The position numbers and the translations under genes are program-made. Source: CAWAPD01 sp963783865 (GTDB taxonomy: Bacteria > Actinomycetota > Thermoleophilia > UBA2241). Taken from it: a stretch of 64,000 nt of DNA. The notes below the pieces were generated by a model. It saw nothing but the letters and a program-made list of their open reading frames with translations, was not told where the DNA came from and made no database searches. The stretch covers positions 310,001-374,000 of the forward strand of contig CAWAPD010000001.1 of NCBI GenBank assembly GCA_963783865.1. Reading direction: 5' to 3'. Below, one piece after another: positions 57,624 to 64,000 of this stretch (positions are counted from its first letter, which is position 1; each line of letters starts with the position of its first letter).

Positions 57624-58976
57624 ATGAGCGACGCCACGCCTCGCACGCTGCTGATGGTCGCCAACTACTTCCCGCCGATGGCCAGCGGCGGCACGGCGCG
57701 CCAGCTGCGCTTCATCAGGTACCTGCCGGAGTTCGGCTGGCGGCCGGTCGTGCTGTCGGCGAAGGCCACCGGCCCGGTGCCCGACCCCGAGGGCGTCGAG
57801 ATCCACCGGGCGGCGGCGCCGGGGCTCGAGGGCGCCTACGCCCTGGGCCGGCGCCTCAGCCGCCCCGGCGCCGCCGCCCGCTCCCGCCTCGCACGCGACG
57901 CGCGGCTGGCGGGTGGGCCGGCCCGGCCGGCCGCCGGCGGCCCCGGCGACGACCGCTCGGCCGGGGATGCCGCGGGCGTGCCCACCGGCGACGCCGCCCC
58001 GCCGAGCTTCACGAGCCGTCGCGGCGCCGTCAACGCGTGGCTCATGGTCCCCGACGAGTACATGGGCTGGATCGCGCCCGGCATCCGCTTGGGCATCCGG
58101 CTGCTCGAGCAGCAGCGCTTCGACGCCATCTTCTCGAGCTACCCGCGCGGCAGCACGCACCTGATCGCGGCGGCGCTGGCCGAGCACAGCGGCCTGCCCT
58201 GGCTGGCCGACTACCGCGACCCGTGGCCGACGCACCAGTTCCGCCGTTACCCGACGACGCTGCACCGCAAGGCCAACTTCGCGCTCGAGGAATGGGCCCT
58301 GCAATGGGCCTGCGGCGCCACCGCGACCAACGAGCCGATCGCCGAGGACCTGCGCCGCCGCTACCCCGACCTCGCGCGCGCCGTCTGCGTGCTACCCAAC
58401 GGCTACGACCCGGAGGAGCCGGTCGACGACGTCGACCTCGGCCCGGGCTTCTGGCTGGTGCACACCGGCAGGCTGTACTCGCGCCTCGAGGCCGCGCAGC
58501 GGTTCCTCGAGGCGTTCGCCGGCCTGCCCGACGACGTCAACGTGCTATTCCTGGGGATTGACGGGCCGCAGCTGCGCGAGCGAGCCGACCGCCTGGGCAT
58601 CGGCCACCGCGTCCGCATCGAGCCCTTCTCACCGCGCGCTCGCGCCCGCGGCGCGCAGCGCGCGGCCGACGCCCAGTTGCTGATCACCGGGCTGGCGCCC
58701 GAGGCGCTGTCGAGCAAGATCTTCGAGTATCTCGAGGCCGGCAAGCCGATCCTGGCCATGACCCCCGAGTACTCCTCGGCGGCGAAGCTGCTGGGCGAGG
58801 TCGGCGGCGGGCGGGTGGTCCCGCCCGCCGCCGACCTCGCCCAGGCCCTCGCCGCCTTCGTCGCCGACGTGCGCGGCGGCGCCGTGGCGCCGCCGCGCCG
58901 CGAGCTGGTCGAACGCTTCGACGGCCGGCGCCTGACCGGCGAGCTCGCCCGCTTCCTCGACGCGATGGTCGGATGA
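57624..58976 (+). CDS. Glycosyltransferase family 4
   Basis: 450 residues. MVANYFPPMASGGTARQLRFIRYLPEFGWR in two parts is the GT4 opening; SSYPRGSTHLIAAALAEHSGLPWLADYRDPW is the common acceptor-domain motif, and PEALSSKIFEYLEAGKPILAM the donor-binding part. A low-complexity insert (about residues 75-130) separates strands of the first domain. ATG 57624 follows GGGAGG. A 23-bp perfect inverted repeat lies in the last quarter (58793-58842). It transfers a sugar in the second glycan cluster. Confidence 0.88.
   Translation: MSDATPRTLLMVANYFPPMASGGTARQLRFIRYLPEFGWRPVVLSAKATGPVPDPEGVEIHRAAAPGLEGAYALGRRLSRPGAAARSRLARDARLAGGPARPAAGGPGDDRSAGDAAGVPTGDAAPPSFTSRRGAVNAWLMVPDEYMGWIAPGIRLGIRLLEQQRFDAIFSSYPRGSTHLIAAALAEHSGLPWLADYRDPWPTHQFRRYPTTLHRKANFALEEWALQWACGATATNEPIAEDLRRRYPDLARAVCVLPNGYDPEEPVDDVDLGPGFWLVHTGRLYSRLEAAQRFLEAFAGLPDDVNVLFLGIDGPQLRERADRLGIGHRVRIEPFSPRARARGAQRAADAQLLITGLAPEALSSKIFEYLEAGKPILAMTPEYSSAAKLLGEVGGGRVVPPAADLAQALAAFVADVRGGAVAPPRRELVERFDGRRLTGELARFLDAMVG
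58793..58842. repeat. 23-bp perfect inverted repeat inside the second GT4 gene
   Basis: Arms 58793-58815 and 58820-58842, 4-nt loop, encoding a Gly/Val/Pro/Ala stretch between the donor-binding motif and the C-terminal helix. A 13-bp repeat with a 2-nt loop follows at 58871-58898. Confidence 0.9.
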
Positions 58977-60499
58977 ATATGGCCGTCGCCCCGCAGGACG
59001 CGCGCGGGCCGGCCGCCGGCCGCGCTCCCCGCCCCCCAGCGTCGGCGACCGTTGCCTGGGTCGCGCTCGCAGCCGGCGTCGTCCTCACCGTGCTCGGCGT
59101 CTGGGGCCTGTACCACCATCCCCGCCGCGCCCTGGTGGCCGGAGTCCTGCTCGCCGCCGTCGCCCTGGTCGTCGCGTGGCGCCGTCATCTTGCCGCCATC
59201 CGCTTGCGGCACGTCGTCTGGTGGATGCTCCTGCTGATGCCGGCCGCGGCCTTGATGGGGCCGGCGCTGGCGTTGCCGCAGTTCCGCAGCCTCTTCCTCT
59301 TCCGCGTGCTGGTGGTCGCACTGATCGTGCTTTTGCCGGTCTGGGTGGCGGTCGTGCGGCCCCGCGTCGTCCTCGCGCCCAAACGCCTCTACCAGCTGCT
59401 GGCGCTGTGGCTCGGCTGGCTCACGCTGAGCCTGTTCTGGGCGGCCGACAAGGGGGCCGGCTTCCGCTACCTGGGGCTGCTGGCGCTGATGACGCTCCTG
59501 CTGGGGGCGACCGCGAGCGCCGGCACGACCCGCCGGCGGCTGCGGTTCCTGCTGGGCTCGCTCGGGGTCGTGTACGCGCTCGCGGTCGCCCTCGCCGTCC
59601 TCGAGGCCGCTGTCTCGGTGCGCCTGCCCTGGGCCTCGTCGGTCGGCGCCGCCAAGGTCGGCGTCACCGTCACCAGCTTCTTCTACAACGCCAACAACCT
59701 GGCGACGTTCGTGGCCATCATCTGGCCGTTCCTGCTGTTGGCGGTGTTCACGGCGCGGCGCTGGGCGGTGCTGGCCGCCGGGCTCGCCGGCGCCGCCGGC
59801 GGCCTCTGGACGCTGTTCCACACCGGCTCGCGCACCAGCCTCGTGACCGTCGTCCTCGAGACCGTGCTGCTGGTCGCGCTCCTGGCCGCGCGCCGCCAGA
59901 TCAGGGGCTGGCGGCTCGGCCTCATCCTCGGCCTCGCCGCGGCGATCCTCGTCCTCTTCGGCTTCCTCGCCTTCAACAGCTCCTCGTCGTACCTCGCCAG
60001 CCAGTTCCGGCTGAAGAACGTGGCCAGCAACGCCCAAGCCCGCACCGGCTCGACCGGCACGCGGCTGGCGCTGCTCGACGCCGGCGCGCGGGTCAGCGCC
60101 CACTACCTCTTCCTGGGCGTGGGCCCCGGCAACGCCGAGAGCCGGATCCTCGCGCAGCCGGGCATCTCGGTCGCGTTCGGCAACCTGCACGCCTGGTGGA
60201 TGGAGGTCTTCGTCGACGGCGGCCTGCCCGGCTTCATCTTCTACGCGTTGTTCTACCTTGGCCTGGTCGTGGCGCTGTGGAGGCGAAGCGCGGCTGCCTC
60301 TCCGGGCCAGCTCCGCTTCGCCTCCACCGCCTGCCTCGTGGCCCTGCTCGGCTTCGTGGTCGGCAGCTTCGGCCCCAGCTCGGTCTTCGACTTCGCGCCG
60401 ATGTGGGTCCTTTTCGGCGTGTCGCTGGCCATCCTGCTGCGAGCCCACCTCGACGCGACGCGAGCCGATCCGTCGCAGGCTCGACTCGACCTGCACTGA
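58973..60499 (+). CDS. O-antigen ligase/polymerase family membrane protein
   Basis: 508 residues with 11-12 hydrophobic segments. LGLLALMTLLLGATASAGTTRRRLR, in the first half, and the later GARVSAHYLFLGVGPGNAESRI with the following long loop match the Wzy_C/O-antigen ligase domain. It polymerises glycan units or attaches them to a lipid or protein carrier. It shares ATGA with the end of the glycosyltransferase, so the five glycan genes from 51864 form one transcription unit. A second such ligase sits at 36649, so the two clusters may make separate glycans. Confidence 0.88.
   Translation: MNMAVAPQDARGPAAGRAPRPPASATVAWVALAAGVVLTVLGVWGLYHHPRRALVAGVLLAAVALVVAWRRHLAAIRLRHVVWWMLLLMPAAALMGPALALPQFRSLFLFRVLVVALIVLLPVWVAVVRPRVVLAPKRLYQLLALWLGWLTLSLFWAADKGAGFRYLGLLALMTLLLGATASAGTTRRRLRFLLGSLGVVYALAVALAVLEAAVSVRLPWASSVGAAKVGVTVTSFFYNANNLATFVAIIWPFLLLAVFTARRWAVLAAGLAGAAGGLWTLFHTGSRTSLVTVVLETVLLVALLAARRQIRGWRLGLILGLAAAILVLFGFLAFNSSSSYLASQFRLKNVASNAQARTGSTGTRLALLDAGARVSAHYLFLGVGPGNAESRILAQPGISVAFGNLHAWWMEVFVDGGLPGFIFYALFYLGLVVALWRRSAAASPGQLRFASTACLVALLGFVVGSFGPSSVFDFAPMWVLFGVSLAILLRAHLDATRADPSQARLDLH
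60277..60327. repeat. 14-bp inverted repeat inside the second O-antigen ligase gene
   Basis: Arms 60277-60290 and 60314-60327 are exactly complementary with a 23-nt loop. Weaker than the other in-gene repeats. Confidence 0.6.
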
Positions 60500-60505
60500 G
60501 TGCCT

Positions 60506-60530
60506 GACGACGGCCAGCCCGGCCGCCGTC
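60506..60530. terminator. Hairpin between convergent O-antigen ligase and TMEM175 genes
   Basis: A 10-bp stem (60506-60515 with 60521-60530) with one mismatch and a 5-nt loop, lying between two convergent stop codons. Confidence 0.55.
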
Positions 60531-60539
60531 CCCGTCAGC

Positions 60540-61133
60540 TCACTCCGCCCGCCCCTCCCGCGCCTCCACCACCCGCTCGATCCGCCGGTCCGGCACCAGC
60601 CAGATGACGGCCACGAGCCAGTACAGGGCGAGACTGATCCACGGCGACACGAAGGCGAGCGGAACGGCGACGGCGTAGATCGGCGGCGACACCTTGCCCT
60701 TGACGTCCCGCCCCACCGCCTGTGCCAGGATCCCGCCCTCACCCTGACTGGCCATGATCGTGCGCTGCAGCACGAAGTAGGCGATGGCCGCCAGCAGCAG
60801 CACGCAGCCGTACAGCGCGGTCGGCGTAGGGGCGAAGCGGTTGCGCCCCATCCAGCCGGTCACGAACGGCACCAGCGACAGCCAGAACAGCAGGTCGAGG
60901 TTGGCCCAGAGAATGCCCCCGGTGACGCGCTCGGTCACGGCCAGCATGTGGTGGTGGTTGTTCCAGTAGATGCCGAGGTAGACGAAGCTCAGCACGTAGC
61001 TCAGGAAGATCGGCCACACCGGCCTCAGGTCGCTCAGGTGGGCGCCGGCCGGCGCGGTCATCTGCAGCACCGAGATCGTGATGATGATGGCGATGACGCC
61101 GTCGCTGAAGGCCTCGAGGCGGTTGGTGGTCAT
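60540..61133 (-). CDS. TMEM175-family potassium channel (DUF1211)
   Basis: 197 residues, about six membrane helices. MTTNRLEAFSDGVIAIIITI carries the FSD motif and TM1 pore hydrophobics that define the TMEM175/DUF1211 family, whose bacterial members form tetrameric K+ channels. The NNHHHM and FWLSLVPFVTGWMG segments belong to later helices of the same family. Start ATG 61133 has no Shine-Dalgarno; a weak TAAGAA lies 7 nt upstream, again a leaderless pattern. The gene interrupts the glycan cluster on the opposite strand, so its role is probably separate. Confidence 0.88.
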   Translation of the reverse strand: MTTNRLEAFSDGVIAIIITISVLQMTAPAGAHLSDLRPVWPIFLSYVLSFVYLGIYWNNHHHMLAVTERVTGGILWANLDLLFWLSLVPFVTGWMGRNRFAPTPTALYGCVLLLAAIAYFVLQRTIMASQGEGGILAQAVGRDVKGKVSPPIYAVAVPLAFVSPWISLALYWLVAVIWLVPDRRIERVVEAREGRAE

Positions 61134-61173
61134 GGCGGTGTTCTTACCCGGTTCGTCGGGCGCGGGCGTCATA

Positions 61174-61216
61174 GAAGGGGGGGCGGGGGGCGCTGCAGCG
61201 CCCCCCGCCCCCCTTC
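61174..61216. repeat. Long GC-rich hairpin between the divergent TMEM175 and PIG-L genes
   Basis: Left arm 61174-61194 and right arm 61197-61216, one unpaired G, 2-nt loop. It begins GAAGGG and ends CCCTTC like the terminator-type repeats, but it stands between divergent genes and cannot terminate either. Function unknown. Confidence 0.65.
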
Positions 61217-61290
61217 GCCCCCTGCAACCGGAACCCGAACCCCATCGCCGCGGAGCCGCTCGACCGGCGGGCCCCGATGAGCTCGTCTGG

Positions 61291-61334
61291 TAGACTTCTC
61301 CGCGGGCCGCGCCCGCCGCGCGGGCGCGGCCCGC
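61291..61334 (+). promoter_or_regulatory. PIG-L gene promoter with a hairpin at the mRNA 5' end
   Basis: TAGACT (61291-61296) predicts a start near 61303. A perfect 14-bp stem (61302-61315 with 61321-61334, 5-nt loop) begins there, so the mRNA would carry a 5'-terminal hairpin, a feature known to protect RNA from decay. Confidence 0.5.
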
Positions 61335-61365
61335 GTCGTGACGGCGACAGCAGCGAGGCGCCCAC

Positions 61366-62004
61366 ATGGTCACCGACCGGTTCCGCAACGTGCTCGTCCT
61401 GGCCCCGCATACCGACGACGGCGAATTCGGGTGCGGCGGCACGATGGCGCGCCTGCTCGAAGAAGGCGCGACCGTGACCTACGTCGCCTTCTCGACGGCG
61501 GCGCGCTCGGTGCCGCCCGACTTCCCCAGCGACATCCTCGAGAAAGAGGTCCGTCAGGCAACGACGCTGCTGGGCATCGACGAGGCGCACCTCCGCGTCT
61601 ACGACTTCGAGGTGCGCACCTTCCCGACCGTGCGCCAGGAGATCCTCGAGCAGCTCATCGTGCTGCAGCAGGAGATCGACCCCGACTGCGTGATGATGCC
61701 GGCGCTGGTCGACCTTCACCAGGACCACAAGACGATCGCCGAGGAGGGTCTGCGGGCGTTCAAGCGCACGACCGTGCTGGCCTACGAGATCCCCTGGAAC
61801 AACCTCAACTTCAACCACCAGGCTTACGTGCGCCTCGAGGAGCGGCACGTGCAGAAGAAGGTCGACGCCCTCGCCTGCTACAAGTCGCAGCAGCACCGCA
61901 ACTACGTGCGCGAGGACTACATCCGCAACGTCGCCTTCACGCGCGCCATCGACGTCGGCTGCGAGTTCGCCGAGGTGTTCGAGGTCTACCGCTGGATCAT
62001 CTGA
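61366..62004 (+). CDS. PIG-L/LmbE-family deacetylase
   Basis: 212 residues. VLVLAPHTDDGEFGCGGTMARLL is the zinc-binding and catalytic block (PHxDD; the usual following Glu is Gly here, with Glu next), and LVDLHQDHKTIAEEGLRAF supplies the further His residues. PIG-L enzymes deacetylate N-acetylglucosaminyl groups, so an amino sugar with a free amine could be made for the ATP-grasp enzyme encoded next. Start ATG is 70 nt after the promoter; no strong Shine-Dalgarno (GCGAGG). Confidence 0.88.
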   Translation: MVTDRFRNVLVLAPHTDDGEFGCGGTMARLLEEGATVTYVAFSTAARSVPPDFPSDILEKEVRQATTLLGIDEAHLRVYDFEVRTFPTVRQEILEQLIVLQQEIDPDCVMMPALVDLHQDHKTIAEEGLRAFKRTTVLAYEIPWNNLNFNHQAYVRLEERHVQKKVDALACYKSQQHRNYVREDYIRNVAFTRAIDVGCEFAEVFEVYRWII

Positions 62005-62034
62005 TGCGGCAGCCCCGCGGCGCCCGGGAGCGCC

Positions 62035-63081
62035 ATGCCTGACCTGCGCCCCATCAAGCTCGTCCTGACCGCGGTGGGCTGCCCCGGCGCGTCGACTCTT
62101 ATTCGCATGCTCAAGGCCAACGGCGAGCGCGAGGTCGAGATCTTCGGCGTCGACGTGCGCGGCGACGCCATCGGCCGGTTCCTCTGCGACGGGTTCGAGA
62201 CGGTGCCGCCGGGCGCGTCGCGCGACTACATCCCGGCCATGGTCGAGATCGTCACCCGCGAGAAGCCCGACGTGCTGTTCGTGCAGTCGAGCTACGAGGT
62301 GGGCTACATCGCGCGGCACCGCGATGGCTTCGAGGAGATCGGCGTGCGCACGCTCGTCGCCTCGCCCCAGGCCATCGACTTGTGCAACGACAAGGCGGCG
62401 ATGCACTCGGCGCTGGCGCACTCGCCGGTCAGGCAGCCGCAGCTCCTCATGCCCAAGAGCCTGCGCGAGTTCGTCGACGGCGCCAAGGCGCTCGGCTACC
62501 CGAAGCGCCCGGTCTGCTTCAAGCCGCCGGTCAGCAAGGGGTCTCGCGGGTTCCGCATCCTGAGCGCCCACGTCGACAAGGTCGACCTGCTGCTCAACGC
62601 GCGGCCTAGCAGCCTGTACATGACGCTTGACGAGTTCGAGGCGCTGTTCCGGGGCGTGGAGCCGTTCCCGACCCTGATGCTGATGGAGCACGTCGACGGC
62701 GAGGAGTACACGGTCGACGCGCTGGTCGACGGCGGCGAGATCCTGCTCGCCCAGGCCAAGACGCGCGAGGCGATCGACACCGGCCTGGCGATGGTCTTCA
62801 AGACGGTGGACCGCCCCGACCTGATGGAGGCGGCGCGGCACGTCTGCGAGCAGCTCAACCTCGACTGGTTCGTCAACATCCAGTTCAAGGGCGACAGCCT
62901 GCTCGAGGTGAATCCTCGCGTGTCGACGTTCGTGTACCAGGAGGACTTCATCCTGCCGTACCTGGGCGTGAAGTACGCGCTCGGCGAGCTCAGCGCGCGC
63001 GAGGTGAGCGGGGCGCAGATGCGGCTGCGCGAGTCGCGGCGCACCGTGCGCTACTACGACCAGGTGTTCTGGGACGTGTGA
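62035..63081 (+). CDS. ATP-grasp ligase (carbamoyl-phosphate-synthase L-chain-like)
   Basis: 348 residues. IKLVLTAVGCPGASTLIRML opens the pre-ATP-grasp domain; CFKPPVSKGSRGFRIL is the phosphate-binding loop; MLMEHVDGEEYTVDALVDGG and FVNIQFKGDSLLEVNPRVST hold the adenine and Mg2+ residues. The protein resembles ATP-grasp enzymes of surface polysaccharide clusters and differs clearly from the one at 54820. Gene order (PIG-L then ATP-grasp) suggests deacetylation followed by amide formation on the exposed amine. It begins 30 nt after the PIG-L stop. Confidence 0.86.
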   Translation: MPDLRPIKLVLTAVGCPGASTLIRMLKANGEREVEIFGVDVRGDAIGRFLCDGFETVPPGASRDYIPAMVEIVTREKPDVLFVQSSYEVGYIARHRDGFEEIGVRTLVASPQAIDLCNDKAAMHSALAHSPVRQPQLLMPKSLREFVDGAKALGYPKRPVCFKPPVSKGSRGFRILSAHVDKVDLLLNARPSSLYMTLDEFEALFRGVEPFPTLMLMEHVDGEEYTVDALVDGGEILLAQAKTREAIDTGLAMVFKTVDRPDLMEAARHVCEQLNLDWFVNIQFKGDSLLEVNPRVSTFVYQEDFILPYLGVKYALGELSAREVSGAQMRLRESRRTVRYYDQVFWDV

Positions 63082-63084
63082 GGC

Positions 63085-63133
63085 GGGGGCGCCGGCGCGC
63101 TAGGCGGAGCCGACGACGCGCGCCGGCGCCCCC
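63085..63133. terminator. 16-bp hairpin between the ATP-grasp and neuD-like genes
   Basis: Arms 63085-63100 and 63118-63133 are exactly complementary with a 17-nt loop. It overlaps the last codons of the neuD-like gene on the other strand. Confidence 0.65.
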
Positions 63134-63774
63134 ATCACCTTGGCGCCGGCCGGCACGTCGTGGGTGACGACCGAGCCGGCGGCCACGATGGCGCCCTCGC
63201 CCACGGTCAGCCCCGGCAGCACGATCGAGCCGGTGGCCAGGTACGCGCCAGGGCCGATGCGGCACGACCCCGAGACGATGCAGCCCGGCATCAGCGAGGC
63301 GAAGTCCTCGAGCGCCGTGTCGTGGCCGACGATGCCGTGCACGTGGACGACCACGTGGTCGCCGAGCGTGACCGGCGGCGTGAAGCTGGCGCCGGCATGC
63401 ACGAGGCAGCCGGATCCCATCGTCACAAGATCGGGATCGTAGGTCGCCGTCGGGTGCACGAGCGTCGCCCAGTCTGAGACCTCCGCGCCACGGAGCCCGA
63501 CCTCGATGCGGCGGATGCGCGAGTCGCCGATGGCGACGACGCCGGGGATCGCGCCGACGAGCCGGAGCGGGAGCTGGCCGAGGACGGGGACCCTGAAGAG
63601 CACGTCGCCCAGCGGATCGCCCGAGCGGCCGAGGAAGGCCTCGACCTGCCACGGCGCACCCTCGCGCGCCAGCGCCGTGACGAGGTCGAAGACCTCCTTG
63701 GCGTAGCCGCCGGCGCCGACGATGGCGAGCGGGGCGGTGGCTGGGTGGTCGGGGTGCGGCGATGGGGCCGGCAT
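63100..63774 (-). CDS. NeuD-family sugar O-acyltransferase (left-handed beta-helix)
   Basis: 224 residues. An N-terminal PglD-type Rossmann domain (LAIVGAGGYAKEVFDLV, with GDSRIRRIEVG) is followed by hexapeptide-repeat coils (HPTATYDPDLVTMGSGCLV, LGDHVVVHVHGIVGHD, IGPGAYLATGSIVLPG) and ends with GAPARVVG. The catalytic His is in HGIVGHDTALED. NeuD/PglD enzymes acetylate sialic acid or 4-amino sugars; the latter fits the DegT and CapD-type genes at 32-36 kb. It appears leaderless (TAGTAT 7 nt before ATG), transcribed divergently from the next glycosyltransferase. Confidence 0.9.
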   Translation of the reverse strand: MPAPSPHPDHPATAPLAIVGAGGYAKEVFDLVTALAREGAPWQVEAFLGRSGDPLGDVLFRVPVLGQLPLRLVGAIPGVVAIGDSRIRRIEVGLRGAEVSDWATLVHPTATYDPDLVTMGSGCLVHAGASFTPPVTLGDHVVVHVHGIVGHDTALEDFASLMPGCIVSGSCRIGPGAYLATGSIVLPGLTVGEGAIVAAGSVVTHDVPAGAKVMGAPARVVGSA

Positions 63775-63781
63775 GGCCGCA

Positions 63782-63800
63782 ATACTACCCGATGTAGAAT
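63782..63800. promoter_or_regulatory. Back-to-back leaderless promoters of neuD-like and GT4 genes
   Basis: On the minus strand TAGTAT (63787-63782) lies 7 nt before the neuD-like ATG. On the plus strand TAGAAT (63795-63800) lies 6 nt before GTG 63807. Only seven bases separate the boxes, so the two polymerases cannot bind together. Confidence 0.6.
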
Positions 63801-63806
63801 CGGCCC

Positions 63807-64000
63807 GTGGACCAGCGACCCCGAGTCCTGCACGTCTCCGTCGTCCACCGGCCCGACGACCCTCGCATCTTCGAACGCGAGTGCCGTTCGCTCGCCGACG
63901 CCGGCTACGACGTCTCGTACCTGGTGCCCGGCGGATCGGGCGAGCGTGACGGCGTCACGCTGCTCGGCCTGCCCGAACGCCCGCGCGCCGCGCGCTGGCG
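63807..64000 (+). CDS. Glycosyltransferase family 4, N-terminal part (partial)
   Basis: The first 64 residues, cut by the window edge. VLHVSVVHRPDDPRIFEREC and SLADAGYDVSYLVPGG are the opening of GT4 enzymes related to those that act in surface-glycan synthesis (substrate-side Rossmann fold). GTG 63807 is chosen from the -10 box TAGAAT six bases upstream and the absence of a ribosome binding site. Confidence 0.75.
   Translation, partial: MDQRPRVLHVSVVHRPDDPRIFERECRSLADAGYDVSYLVPGGSGERDGVTLLGLPERPRAARW

Noticed and set aside
1..64000. CRISPR arrays, insertion sequences or dispersed direct repeats
   Set aside because: No regularly spaced direct repeats, transposase genes or paired terminal repeats were seen. 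The inverted repeats found differ in sequence and have no transposase.

Overview
This 64 kb window is G+C-rich, gene-dense chromosomal DNA with no phage, IS element or CRISPR array. Gene content and style suggest a deep-branching, high-G+C actinobacterium (Actinomycetota; Thermoleophilia, Coriobacteriia or an uncultured relative). The pointers are many GTG starts and 4-nt start/stop overlaps, TANNNT -10 boxes placed directly before start codons (leaderless genes), NlpC/P60 and SpoIID-type wall proteins, and a MerR/BldC-type regulator. Oxygen-labile two-subunit class I fumarases, a two-subunit glycine decarboxylase P-protein and a selenocysteine system hint at an anaerobic or facultative lifestyle. 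The taxon is an inference.

Layout. 1-6.1 kb: end of a GntR/UTRA regulator, APC permease, doubly anchored solute-binding protein, FGGY sugar kinase and a frameshifted SDR dehydrogenase. 6.2-11.6 kb: one 1,801-residue protein joining a DNA-binding domain, about seven GAF domains, HD-GYP and GGDEF (c-di-GMP signalling). 11.7-12.9 kb: NlpC/P60 hydrolase behind a long structured leader. 13.1-17.5 kb: selD-selA-selB operon, in which SelD itself reads through an in-frame UGA followed by a SECIS-like hairpin. 17.6-26.0 kb: PQQ-type beta-propeller protein, then an opposite-strand glycine cleavage and lipoylation operon (gcvH-gcvPA-gcvPB-lipM-like-lpdA-lipA-HAD). 26.1-28.7 kb: a 28-residue membrane ORF, tRNA-Ile(GAT), and an operon of a bifunctional-nuclease-family protein, chorismate mutase and an SGNH-like membrane protein. 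28.7-32.3 kb: dedA-thrB and archease-rtcB. 32.4-38.3 kb: first glycan cluster (DegT aminotransferase, DUF354, CapD-type epimerase/dehydratase, O-antigen ligase/polymerase). 38.4-41.5 kb: tandemly duplicated fumarase alpha/beta pairs. 41.5-44.1 kb: secreted papain-like protease with a damaged 3' end. 44.3-50.6 kb: LysR regulator, FMN reductase, ABM monooxygenase, MoeB/ThiF, ComA-like phosphosulfolactate synthase, QueG-like Fe-S protein, divergent arginase-family protein and a histidine phosphatase. 50.6-64 kb: SpoIID-type protein and a second, larger surface-glycan cluster (flippase, glycosyltransferases, two ATP-grasp enzymes, polysaccharide deacetylase, O-antigen ligase, PIG-L deacetylase, NeuD acyltransferase) with a TMEM175-family channel in the middle.

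The least expected structural feature is a set of long, mostly perfect G+C-rich inverted repeats (arms of 13-26 bp, often 0-5 nt loops). They occur between genes, as expected for terminators, but also in frame inside at least fifteen protein-coding genes, mostly in linkers or tails. Their sequences differ from one another. The second notable point is the selenoprotein SelD with its own recoding hairpin. Three genes (SDR, lpdA, papain-like protease) carry single-base frameshifts whose correction restores family-length proteins, so either recent decay or sequencing error is present.
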